Of a DNA stretch of 50,505 nt, positions 8,870 through 16,170 are shown piece by piece. The notes under the pieces were generated by a model. It searched no databases and had not been told where the DNA came from. It saw only the letters and a program-made list of their open reading frames with translations. Origin of the DNA: Nonomuraea cypriaca (GTDB taxonomy: Bacteria; Actinomycetota; Actinomycetes; Streptosporangiales; Streptosporangiaceae); assembly GCF_015645445.1 (NCBI RefSeq), contig NZ_JADOGI010000056.1:1-50505 (forward strand), read 5' to 3'. The position numbers and the translations under genes were made by a program. Within the stretch, counting starts at the first letter, position 1. Each line of letters begins with the position of its first letter.

Positions 8870-10755
8870 CCGATGGACGTTCGAGCGGTGAAGGACCGCC
8901 CGTCGACGGCACCGGTGAGGGAGATCGTCTCCGCCGCGCCGTACGCCTTCCAGCTCAGCCGGACCTGATGCCGCCGGCCGTCGCCGCCTGTCACCGTGAC
9001 GGTGGCTCGCGCGAGGTCCGCGAAGGACGCGCGGCCGTCCACCGCCGTGTCGCTCACGTAGCGGACGCCGTCGAAGGTGATCTGCTCGGCCTGGTCGTCG
9101 AAGTGAACTGTGCCACCACGCAGACCCTGCTGACGTGGCTCGCGGAACGTGATGCGGTTCGTCGGGTCCCGCCGTGCGATCGCGTCGGCCGTGGTCGCGT
9201 AGGCGACGCCGATGATCCGGCGCTGCGCCGGGGTCAGCCCTTCCGCGTGCACCCGGTCACCGGCGGCGTCGGCGGTGCGCGGGAAACCGCCCAGAGCACG
9301 GTGGCTCTCCCCGTCGCACCGTGGGTGCCGCACGGGGTGGCGCGGGCGCTCGACGAACGTGCGCATGGCCTCGACCACGCAGTCGCTGTAGGGACCCAGG
9401 CCGCCCCATCCGTGTCCGTGGACTCCGTGGGGCACTGTCACGAACGTGGCGCGGGGGAATCGGCGAGCGGTCTCGGCCGCGCCGTGCGGTGGTGTGGTCG
9501 CGTCGTTGGCGCCGTTGACCACCAGCACCGGCACATCCGGGTACTGCGCGCCGGGCGGCACCGGCGGGCTCTCCCGCGGTGTCGGCCAGTCCGGGCACAC
9601 CTCGTCCCCGTTGGCGCCGGTCAGCACCTCCTCCGGCCGGAACGGCTCGACGAGATGCCGTGCGTTGTAGGCACGGTACTGACGGCGTTTCTCCGCGACC
9701 GACGCGTGCCTGGCGAACGGGTACACGGCGTCGTTGCAGATGTAGGTCAGCCTGCCCGGATAGGCCGGGTCCTTCGCGTACTGCTCGACCTGGTCTTCGA
9801 CCTTCGCGTACTGGGTGGCGAGCCGTCGCAACGGCGCCTTGTCTCCGGCCAGATGACCGGCGACCGCCGCGGACAGCTCTCGCCCTGTCACCGAGTCACC
9901 GGAGGCCGTCACGAGCTGCGACAACTGGGCCCACGACACCTGCGGATCGGGGTGGGCGCGGAGCGACCGGGTCAGGCGGCTCAGCTGTTCGCGCGCGTCA
10001 CCCGGCAGCGCGCGGCAGGCCGAGGACGCGGCGCAGATCGAGTCCAGGACACGCAGGCTCTCGTCGTGCAGCGCCGACGTCAGCGATCCGGCGGCGTACC
10101 CGTCCCCGCGGAGACCTTTGGTGCCGTTCAGATAGAGCGCCGTCACACTCTCCGGGAACCTGGTGGCGTACGCGGTGGCGAAGACCGTGCCGTAGGAGTG
10201 CCCCCACCAGGTCACCTTGGGCACGCCGACCGCCCGCCGTACCGCGTCGAAGTCGGTGACCGCCTGATCGGCGGCGAAGTACCGCAACCCGTCACCCAGC
10301 CGCGCGGTACAGTCACGGACCTTCGCCGGCACCCGCGCGTCGAACCCCTCACACCGCAACGGCGACGACCTCCCCAGGCCGCGTGGATCGATCAGCAACA
10401 GGTTCTGGCGCCGCAGCACCGGCCCGAACACCAGACGCAACGACGGAAGCTGGCCGACGACCGGTCCTGGACCGCCCGGGTTGGCCATGACCGTGCCCGT
10501 GGCCGGCCGCGACCGGTCCTCGCGGGGCACGAACGTGAACCCGACCTCGATCTTCTCGCCAGAAGGATCGTCCCAGTCCAGCGGGACCCGCAGCGTGCCC
10601 TCACACGCGGTCGTCGCGTGAGCGCACTCGTGCCACCCATACCGCTGGTCACGATCGGTCCGATCGGCCGCGGCCACCATCGGCGCCGAGACCGCCCCAG
10701 CGACGAGACCAACGAGGACACCGGGCCAGCAACGAGTCACGCGTGTGTTCAGCAT
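8866..10755 (-). CDS. Secreted alpha/beta hydrolase, tripeptidyl aminopeptidase-like
   Basis: A 629-residue exported hydrolase of the SCO7095/Tap type. The N-terminus (MLNTRVTRCWPGVLVGLVAGAVSAPMVAAADR) is a Sec signal peptide ending near AAA. Active-site elements: an oxyanion region GGPGP, nucleophile elbow GHSYGT, acid NGANDATTP and His in VPHGVHGHGW. The C-terminal 150 residues (from about EGLTPAQRR) form an extra beta-rich domain beyond the hydrolase fold, seen in some actinobacterial members. In the family such enzymes remove N-terminal tripeptides from secreted proteins. The start is uncertain: a GTG 18 nt upstream (10773) is also possible, and neither has a good ribosome site. Its 3' end overlaps the USP gene by 4 bp, convergently. 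Confidence 0.85.
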   Translation of the reverse strand: MLNTRVTRCWPGVLVGLVAGAVSAPMVAAADRTDRDQRYGWHECAHATTACEGTLRVPLDWDDPSGEKIEVGFTFVPREDRSRPATGTVMANPGGPGPVVGQLPSLRLVFGPVLRRQNLLLIDPRGLGRSSPLRCEGFDARVPAKVRDCTARLGDGLRYFAADQAVTDFDAVRRAVGVPKVTWWGHSYGTVFATAYATRFPESVTALYLNGTKGLRGDGYAAGSLTSALHDESLRVLDSICAASSACRALPGDAREQLSRLTRSLRAHPDPQVSWAQLSQLVTASGDSVTGRELSAAVAGHLAGDKAPLRRLATQYAKVEDQVEQYAKDPAYPGRLTYICNDAVYPFARHASVAEKRRQYRAYNARHLVEPFRPEEVLTGANGDEVCPDWPTPRESPPVPPGAQYPDVPVLVVNGANDATTPPHGAAETARRFPRATFVTVPHGVHGHGWGGLGPYSDCVVEAMRTFVERPRHPVRHPRCDGESHRALGGFPRTADAAGDRVHAEGLTPAQRRIIGVAYATTADAIARRDPTNRITFREPRQQGLRGGTVHFDDQAEQITFDGVRYVSDTAVDGRASFADLARATVTVTGGDGRRHQVRLSWKAYGAAETISLTGAVDGRSFTARTSIG

Positions 10756-10874
10756 GCGTCGCAACGTAACCACGTCGGAAAGCGCCCGGCATCCGGGACA
10801 TCACTGATCAATACCCTGAGGATCCCTGAGGGCCGGGCCTCCTCTGCCCCGTCGCCGACCAAGCTGCTGGCAGC

Positions 10875-10967
10875 TTGAGAGGGTTGGGCGTGCTTCTGGC
10901 GCTGTGCGCTGTCCTGGTCGCCGCGGTCACGGGCACCGCCATCGCCCTGGTGACTCTGTCGGCGCCC
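10875..10967 (+). pseudogene. Possible 5' relic of a membrane-anchored protein gene
   Basis: Between the hydrolase and the GT4 gene, the plus strand reads TTG-AGA-GGG-TTG-GGC-GTG and then a strongly hydrophobic stretch (VLLALCAVLVAAVTGTAIALVTLSAP), typical of a signal anchor. The frame then runs antisense through the 3' end of the GT4 gene, where it looks non-coding. It may be the start of a gene whose remainder was lost when the glycosyltransferase block arrived, or it may be chance in GC-rich DNA. Confidence 0.3.
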
Positions 10968-12107
10968 TCACCACCCACCCGGCGGACGCCGTCTCATCCG
11001 CGTGACCGTCTCGTACAGGGACAGGTAGCGGTCGGCCATGACGGAGGGGGCGAAGCGGCGGCGGGCTTCGCGGCGGCACTCGTCGCGGTCCAGTTCGTCC
11101 ACTCGCAGCACCCACTCCGCCAGCTCCTCCTCGGTGTCGGCCAGGAAGCCGGTGCGGCCGTGGTCGATGATCTCGGGGAGGCAGCCGCGGCGCAGGCCCA
11201 CGGGCGGGACGCCGAGTGCGAGGGCCTCGACGACGGCCGTGCCGCCTGGCTCGTCCCACTGGATGGGGAAGAGCGCTGCACGGGAGGAGGCGTAGAGGTG
11301 GTCCCTGGCCTGGCCCCCGACCGCGCCGACCCACCGGACCAGATCGCCGTCGAGGTAGGGGGACACCTGGTCGAGGTGGTAGCGGACGTCCGGGTGGCCG
11401 TACAGCGGGTGGTACGGGTTCTGGGCCACGACGTCCAGCTCGGCCGGGGTGTTCCGGCCGCTGACGGGGCCGGCCAGCACCAGGGGGAGGCCGAGCTTCT
11501 GGCAGATCCGGGCCGCCACGTGCTGGCCCTTGAGCCCGCAGATGCGGCCCATGACCACCAGGTGCTCGCCCCGCTCGGCGGGAAGGTCGCGGTCGGTGAG
11601 GGGGGTGGCCAGGTGGACGGCGCCGAGCGAGGCCAGGCGCAGGGCTTCTGGGGCGCGGGCGAGCTGCGACTCCGAGACGCCGTTGACCGCGATCGACGGC
11701 GGGAACGCCTCGTAGAAGGCCGCGTGCTTGCGCAGGTCCCAGTGGAGGGTGTGCAGGACGGGCGGCCCGCCGAGCGCGGAGAGCACCGCGGGCCCGACCA
11801 CCTCCAGATGGTCGTGGACGAGGTCGATGTCGTCACGGGCGCGCAACTCGGCCGCCACCCGCGCCTGGTGCGCGTGCGCGATGCCCATGACCTGGTTGTA
11901 CGGCTTCTGCAACTCGGTGAACTGGCCGTCCTCGTAGGTGCTGATCAGTTCGTCCACCTCGAGGGTGCTCGACGCGACCGAGGCCAGGACCACCCGCACG
12001 CCGCGGGCACGCAGCGACGGCACAAGGGTGGCGACGACGTTCTCGATCCCGCCGTAGCCGGGGGGCGGAACCGTGAGCCACGGCCCCGCGTTCACGAGGA
12101 CTTTCAT
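10968..12107 (-). CDS. GT4-family glycosyltransferase
   Basis: A 379-residue GT-B retaining glycosyltransferase. The N-terminal Rossmann domain starts MKVLVNAGPWLTVPPPGYGGIE, with the glycine-rich acceptor loop of GT4 enzymes; DLVHDHLE follows. The C-terminal domain has the nucleotide-sugar EX7E-type motif around DEPGGTAVVEALALGVPPVG. The start is fixed by AAGGAGA 5 nt upstream of ATG. Donor and acceptor cannot be told from sequence. The neighbour upstream on the same strand is gpgS, with an IS200/IS605-type element now between them, so the two probably formed one operon. It may extend a glucosylglycerate-type product; this is an inference from position only. Confidence 0.85.
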   Translation of the reverse strand: MKVLVNAGPWLTVPPPGYGGIENVVATLVPSLRARGVRVVLASVASSTLEVDELISTYEDGQFTELQKPYNQVMGIAHAHQARVAAELRARDDIDLVHDHLEVVGPAVLSALGGPPVLHTLHWDLRKHAAFYEAFPPSIAVNGVSESQLARAPEALRLASLGAVHLATPLTDRDLPAERGEHLVVMGRICGLKGQHVAARICQKLGLPLVLAGPVSGRNTPAELDVVAQNPYHPLYGHPDVRYHLDQVSPYLDGDLVRWVGAVGGQARDHLYASSRAALFPIQWDEPGGTAVVEALALGVPPVGLRRGCLPEIIDHGRTGFLADTEEELAEWVLRVDELDRDECRREARRRFAPSVMADRYLSLYETVTRMRRRPPGGW

Positions 12108-12120
12108 CGAATCTCCTTGA

Positions 12121-13051
12121 GCGTGGAGACCCCCGCCTTCAGGCGTGGGCAGGAAACGCGACACGCCGCAGCATGGGAACATGCATGCGATTCCTTGGTC
12201 GGACACGTAGAGTGCTCGACGTGGCACAGATCGTGAAGCGGGCGTACAAGTACCGCTTCTACCCCACCCCCGAGCAGGCGGCAGAACTGTCGCGCACGTT
12301 CGGCTGTGTCCGCCTCGTCTACAACCAAGCGCTGGAGGAACGCACCCGCGCCTACCGGACGGAAGGCCGCGGCGTCTCTTATGCGGAGTCGTCGGCGTGG
12401 CTGACGGCGTTGAAACGCAGCAGCGAGTACGCCTTCCTGACCGAGGTGTCGTGCGTGCCGTTGCAGCAGGCGCTGCGACACCTGCAGGCCGGGTTCGCTC
12501 ACTTCTTCGCCAAACGGGCCCGGTATCCGGTCCTCAAGTCGCGCAAGAAGGCGCGGGCGTCGGCCGAGTACACCCGCTCCGGGTTCCGCTGGCGTGACGG
12601 CGCGCTGACGTTGGCCAAGATGGACACACCGCTGGCGATCGTGTGGTCGCGGCCCCTGCCGGACGGCGCGCAGCCGTCCACGGTCACGGTGTCGCAGGAC
12701 GCGGCCGGGCGGTGGTTCGTCTCCCTCCTGGTGCAGGAGAAGATCCGCCCCCTCGACCCTGCCGAGAACACCGTCGGCGTCGACGCGGGCGTCACCGCCC
12801 TGGCGACCCTGTCCACCGGCGAGAAGGTCGCCAACCCCCGGCACGAGCGGCGCGACCGGCGCAAGCTGGCCCGGGCGCAGCGGGCACTGGCCCGCAAGCA
12901 GCCAGGGTCGGACAACCGGGCCAGGGCTCGGTTGAAGGTCGCGAAGGTGTATGCGCGCATCGTTGATCGCCGCCGGCGGCTGGCGGCGAAGCAGGAAACC
13001 CAACCCGCGAGGGCTGGAATCCCCTGGTCTCAGCCATGGGGAAGAAGTCAA
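12121..13051 (+). mobile_element. IS200/IS605-type element, internally deleted
   Basis: Both ends have the hairpins typical of this superfamily. The left end has CCCCCGCC-TTCA-GGCGTGGG at 12130-12149. The right end has CCCCTGG...CCATGGGG at 13021-13041, followed by GAAGTCAA. TTGA (12117-12120) precedes the left end and TCAA (13048-13051) closes the right end, matching the IS608-type scheme of a 5' target tetranucleotide and an internal TCAA cleavage site. It carries no tnpA and only an N-terminal part of tnpB, so it is non-autonomous. It sits between gpgS and the GT4 gene, opposite in orientation to both. Boundaries are set by eye. Confidence 0.8.
12221..13050 (+). pseudogene. tnpB: Truncated tnpB (RuvC-like RNA-guided nuclease)
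   Basis: The N-terminus (AQIVKRAYKYRFYPTPEQAAELSRTFG) and the body up to the first RuvC motif (TVGVDAGVTALATLSTGEKV, catalytic Asp) are typical TnpB. Homology continues to VAKVYARIVDRRRR and then jumps directly to AAKQETQPARAGIP, which resembles the natural C-terminal tail encoded over the right end. The RuvC-II Glu, the zinc finger and the RuvC-III Asp are gone, so no nuclease activity is expected; the residual length is about 260 residues against about 370-400. The frame then runs on antisense into gpgS up to 13603. TAGAGT at 12208-12213 lies 7 nt before the GTG, suggesting a leaderless start. Three GTGs are possible. Confidence 0.8.
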
Positions 13052-14022
13052 GCCACATCCTCCTCCAGGACGAGGGAGGCGAGCGGTGGTCGCTCCGCCA
13101 CGGCCACGTCCACCAGATCGGCCCGGCCCTCCAGCCCGAACTGCAGGAGCGTGCGCGCCGGTGACTGCGGCGCGACCACGCGGCCCTGGCGTTCCAGGCG
13201 GGCCCAGGCGGTCAGCATGATCTGCCCGGCCATCCGGCCGAGCGAGGCCATCGACTGGTGCGTGTGCGTACGGTGCCCCAGGTCGACCTGGGCCATCGCG
13301 TCCAGTCCCACGAGTTCGAGCAGGTCGACGAGTAGACCGAACTCCACGCCGTACTCGGTGACGAAGGGGACCTGTTCGAGCACCTTTCTGCGGGCGGCGT
13401 ACTCGCCGCCGAGCGGCTGGGCGAATCCGGCCAGTTCCGGCCAGAACAGATTGATCAGCGGCCTGGCCACCAGCTCGGTCACGCGGCCGCCGGCGCCCCG
13501 CCGTACGACCCCGTCCTCACCCGTGTACGGCCGCTCATACGTCGCCTTGACGAAGTCGATGCCGTCGTCCATCAGCAGCGGCCCCAGCAGCCCCGACACG
13601 TAGTGCGCGCCGAAGCTGCGCAGGTCCGCGTCCACGAACACGACGAGGTCGCCGGCGGAGGCGGCCAGCCCCTTCCACAGGGCCTCCCCCTTGCCGGTCA
13701 GCGGCGGGAGGTGTGAGAGCACCTCGTCCTGAGCCACCACGCGGGCTCCGGCCGCGCGGGCCAGTTCGGCGGTCGCGTCGGTGGAGTTGGAATCGACGAC
13801 GACGATCTCGTCGACGAGCGGGGTTCGCTCGACGAGGTCCCGGCGGATCACGGTGACGATGTCGCCCACGGTGCGTTCCTCGTCGCGGGCCGGGAGTACG
13901 ACACTCACCGTGGTGGCGCCCTTGGCCGGCACTAATGCTTCGACCGGCCATTCCGCTGCCGTGCTCGAGTGCGGACCGTACCATTTCTGGACTTTGGCCA
14001 AGGCTCGCAGGTCTGTCTCCAT
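13048..14022 (-). CDS. gpgS: Glucosyl-3-phosphoglycerate synthase
   Basis: This GT81 retaining glucosyltransferase (GT-A fold) makes glucosyl-3-phosphoglycerate from NDP-glucose and 3-phosphoglycerate. That compound is the precursor of glucosylglycerate, a compatible solute, and of methylglucose lipopolysaccharides in mycobacteria. The 324-residue product aligns by eye with mycobacterial GpgS: VSVVLPARDEE, EIVVVDSNSTD, GKGEALWKGLAA, VVFVDADLRS (metal-binding DxD-like), GGRVTELVARPL and QPLGGEYAARR. The ATG at 14022 has GGGG 8 nt upstream; ATG 14043 is an alternative. The stop codon TGA lies in the TCAA at the IS right end, so the present C-terminus (EEDVA) was set by the insertion. Confidence 0.9.
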   Translation of the reverse strand: METDLRALAKVQKWYGPHSSTAAEWPVEALVPAKGATTVSVVLPARDEERTVGDIVTVIRRDLVERTPLVDEIVVVDSNSTDATAELARAAGARVVAQDEVLSHLPPLTGKGEALWKGLAASAGDLVVFVDADLRSFGAHYVSGLLGPLLMDDGIDFVKATYERPYTGEDGVVRRGAGGRVTELVARPLINLFWPELAGFAQPLGGEYAARRKVLEQVPFVTEYGVEFGLLVDLLELVGLDAMAQVDLGHRTHTHQSMASLGRMAGQIMLTAWARLERQGRVVAPQSPARTLLQFGLEGRADLVDVAVAERPPLASLVLEEDVA

Positions 14023-14107
14023 GCAGTCAGCCCCGATCTCCATGAGGTCACGACTTCTGCCCGATCTATGCGACTCCGAACATGTTTGTTTGGCCGCGGC
14101 TAGATGT

Positions 14108-14117
14108 GGCATATGCC
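14108..14117. promoter_or_regulatory. Palindrome GGCATATGCC, candidate operator
   Basis: A perfect 10-bp palindrome, 14 nt upstream of the oxidoreductase ATG and directly after TAGATG (14101-14106), a possible -10 box. Related GCATATCC words occur in the 19.2-19.6 kb intergenic region of the same locus. Binding by the local ROK regulator is only a guess. Confidence 0.35.
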
Positions 14118-14131
14118 GGATTGTGTCCCCA

Positions 14132-15070
14132 ATGACCCGTGTCGGCATCGTAGGTGCCGGAAATGTCGCCGCTCGCCACGCAGACGTCCTGTCCGGATTC
14201 CCCGATGTCACGATCGCCGGTGTCGCCGACACGGATCCCTGCAGAGCCGAGGCTTTGGCCTCGAAGCATGGCACCCTCGCCTATGGCGGCCACGCGGACC
14301 TGCTCGATGCCGGCGGTCTCGATGCCGTCTACGTCTGTGTCCCTCCTTTCGCGCACGGTAACCCGGAGCGCGATGTTCTGTCGTGCAATCTGCCTATATT
14401 TGTAGAAAAACCTCTTTCGCTAGACTTCCAAACGGCAGAATTGATCGCGGCCGAAATTGAGCGGAGATCTCTGCCGTCCGCCGTCGGCCATCATTGGCGT
14501 TACCTGGACATCGTTCAGCAGGCCAGGGACCTGCTGGACGACCGGCCTGTACACCTCGCGCTCGGCCACTGGCTGGACAAGGTGCCGCCGGTGGCCTGGT
14601 GGCTGAATCCGGAAATGTCGGGCGGTCAGATCGTCGAGCAGGCCGTCCACGTCCTCGACCTGGCGCGGCTGCTGGTGGGTGAGGTGGCGATGGTGCATGC
14701 CGTGGCCGCCGGGAACACAGTGGACGGAGAGGTGGACCGGGCCACGGCGGCGGTGATGCGGTTCGCCGGCGGCGCGACCGGGCTGCTGGCCACCTCCTGC
14801 CTGCTCACGAACAAGCACCGGGTGGGGCTGGAGGTGTGCGCCGAGGGCATCGCGCTGGAGCTGAGCGAGATGCGGCTGCTGGTCGACGGCGACCGGACGA
14901 TCGAGGACGACGGCCTGGCCAAGACCCGGGTGGACCGCGAGTTCGTCAACGCCGTCCAGGGCAAGGACGCGGACGTACGCGTACCGTACCGCGAGGCCCT
15001 CCACACCCACCGCCTGGCGCTCGCCCTCGCCCGCTCCGCCGCCGAGCAGAGGCCGGTGATGCTGCCATGA
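14132..15070 (+). CDS. Gfo/Idh/MocA-family oxidoreductase
   Basis: A 312-residue NAD(P)-dependent sugar oxidoreductase. Its N-terminal Rossmann fold starts TRVGIVGAGNVAARHADVL (GxGxxA), and the family's EKP motif appears in FVEKPLSLD. The C-terminal alpha/beta domain includes SGGQIVEQAVHVLDLARLL, where the catalytic His of the family lies. The next gene overlaps by 4 bp (ATGA), so the two are co-translated. Such enzymes oxidise or reduce a sugar hydroxyl, often making or using 3-keto sugars. The chosen ATG sits just before the beta strand of the Rossmann fold; the upstream open frame is antisense to gpgS. The substrate is unknown. Confidence 0.85.
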   Translation: MTRVGIVGAGNVAARHADVLSGFPDVTIAGVADTDPCRAEALASKHGTLAYGGHADLLDAGGLDAVYVCVPPFAHGNPERDVLSCNLPIFVEKPLSLDFQTAELIAAEIERRSLPSAVGHHWRYLDIVQQARDLLDDRPVHLALGHWLDKVPPVAWWLNPEMSGGQIVEQAVHVLDLARLLVGEVAMVHAVAAGNTVDGEVDRATAAVMRFAGGATGLLATSCLLTNKHRVGLEVCAEGIALELSEMRLLVDGDRTIEDDGLAKTRVDREFVNAVQGKDADVRVPYREALHTHRLALALARSAAEQRPVMLP

Positions 15071-16170
15071 GCAACCTTCTGAGCATCGAGGGGCCTGGGG
15101 AGGTTCGCCTGGTCGAGGAGAAGCTGCCGGAGGTGCCCAAGGGCGGGTTCATGGTGGCGACCACGCACAGCGGCGTCTCGGCCGGCACCGAGCTGACCTA
15201 CGTCAAGGGCACCAACCCCTATCTGAGCGCGGCCTGGGACCCGGCGCTTGGGCTGTTCATGGAGGGCACGCCGTCGGTGACCTATCCGGTACGCGGCATC
15301 GGCTACATGCAGGCCGGCCTGGTCGTGGAGAGCCGTACGCCGGCCGTACGGGAAGGCGCGCGGGTCGCGATGTGCTACGGGCACCGCACGGCGTACGTGG
15401 CGGATCCGATGACCGACAGGTTCGTCGAGTTGCCCGGCGACCTCGACCCGCTGCTCGGCGTCTACGTGGCCCACATGGGCCCCATCTGCGCCAACGGCCT
15501 GCTGCACGCGGCACACGACCTGCACGGCCCGGCCGTGCGCCACCTCGGCGACGGCGTACGCGGCCGGCGCGTCGTGGTCGTGGGCGCGGGCGTGGTCGGG
15601 CTGCTGACGGCCTGCTTCGCCATGTCCGGCGACGCGGCCGAGGTCGTGGTCGTGGACGAGACCCCGGCCAGGCTCGCGGTCGCCGCAGCCCTGGGCGCGA
15701 ACGTGCTGGCGGCGGACGACGACCCGGCGGTGACGCTGAAGCGCCGCTGGCGCCACGGCGTCCAGGACCGCGGCGCCGACGTGGTCTTCCAGTGCCGCGG
15801 CCAGCCGAGGGCGCTGGCGCTCGGGCTGCGGCTGCTACGCCCCCAGGGCACGCTGGTCGACCTGGCCTTCTACACGCGGGGCGCGGACGAGGTGCGGCTC
15901 GGCGAGGAGTTCCACCACAACGGGCTGACGGTGCGCTGCGCCCAGATCGGCCGGGTGCCGCGCGGCCTGGCGCACGCCTGGGACAGGGAGCGTCTGTCGT
16001 ACGAGACCATCGCCCTGCTCAGGGAGCACGGCGGGCGGCTACGCCGGCACGTGATCACTGACGTCGTCGGGTTTTCCGAGGCTCCCGAACTTCTGACCGC
16101 CCTCGCGGCCGGACGCCGGCAGGCCGTCCAGGCCGTGCTCCGCGACGACGTCGAGGACGAGGGCCGCTGA
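15067..16170 (+). CDS. Medium-chain dehydrogenase, bchC-like group (paralogue A)
   Basis: A 367-residue MDR-superfamily dehydrogenase. The N-terminal GroES-like domain carries HSGVSAGTELTYVKGTNPYL, where zinc enzymes have their Cys-containing motif. The nucleotide-binding domain has VVVVGAGVVGLLTA and ends the beta strand at VVVDE (NAD-type acid). No GHE zinc motif or four-Cys lobe is present, so it is probably zinc-free despite the usual 'zinc-binding' family name. It shares GTNPYL and LGEEFHHN with the enzyme at 18143-19171, so the two are paralogues. Overlap with the Gfo/Idh gene (ATGA) suggests they act on the same sugar. Its last 132 bp are antisense to the glycosidase gene. Confidence 0.82.
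   Translation: MSNLLSIEGPGEVRLVEEKLPEVPKGGFMVATTHSGVSAGTELTYVKGTNPYLSAAWDPALGLFMEGTPSVTYPVRGIGYMQAGLVVESRTPAVREGARVAMCYGHRTAYVADPMTDRFVELPGDLDPLLGVYVAHMGPICANGLLHAAHDLHGPAVRHLGDGVRGRRVVVVGAGVVGLLTACFAMSGDAAEVVVVDETPARLAVAAALGANVLAADDDPAVTLKRRWRHGVQDRGADVVFQCRGQPRALALGLRLLRPQGTLVDLAFYTRGADEVRLGEEFHHNGLTVRCAQIGRVPRGLAHAWDRERLSYETIALLREHGGRLRRHVITDVVGFSEAPELLTALAAGRRQAVQAVLRDDVEDEGR

Noticed and set aside
8518..10878. 786-residue plus-strand frame
   Set aside because: Antisense to the secreted hydrolase and out of frame with the stress protein; composition is not protein-like.
12104..13051. 315-residue minus-strand frame across the IS element
   Set aside because: Antisense to tnpB; its end merges with the glycosyltransferase leader. 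No transposase features.
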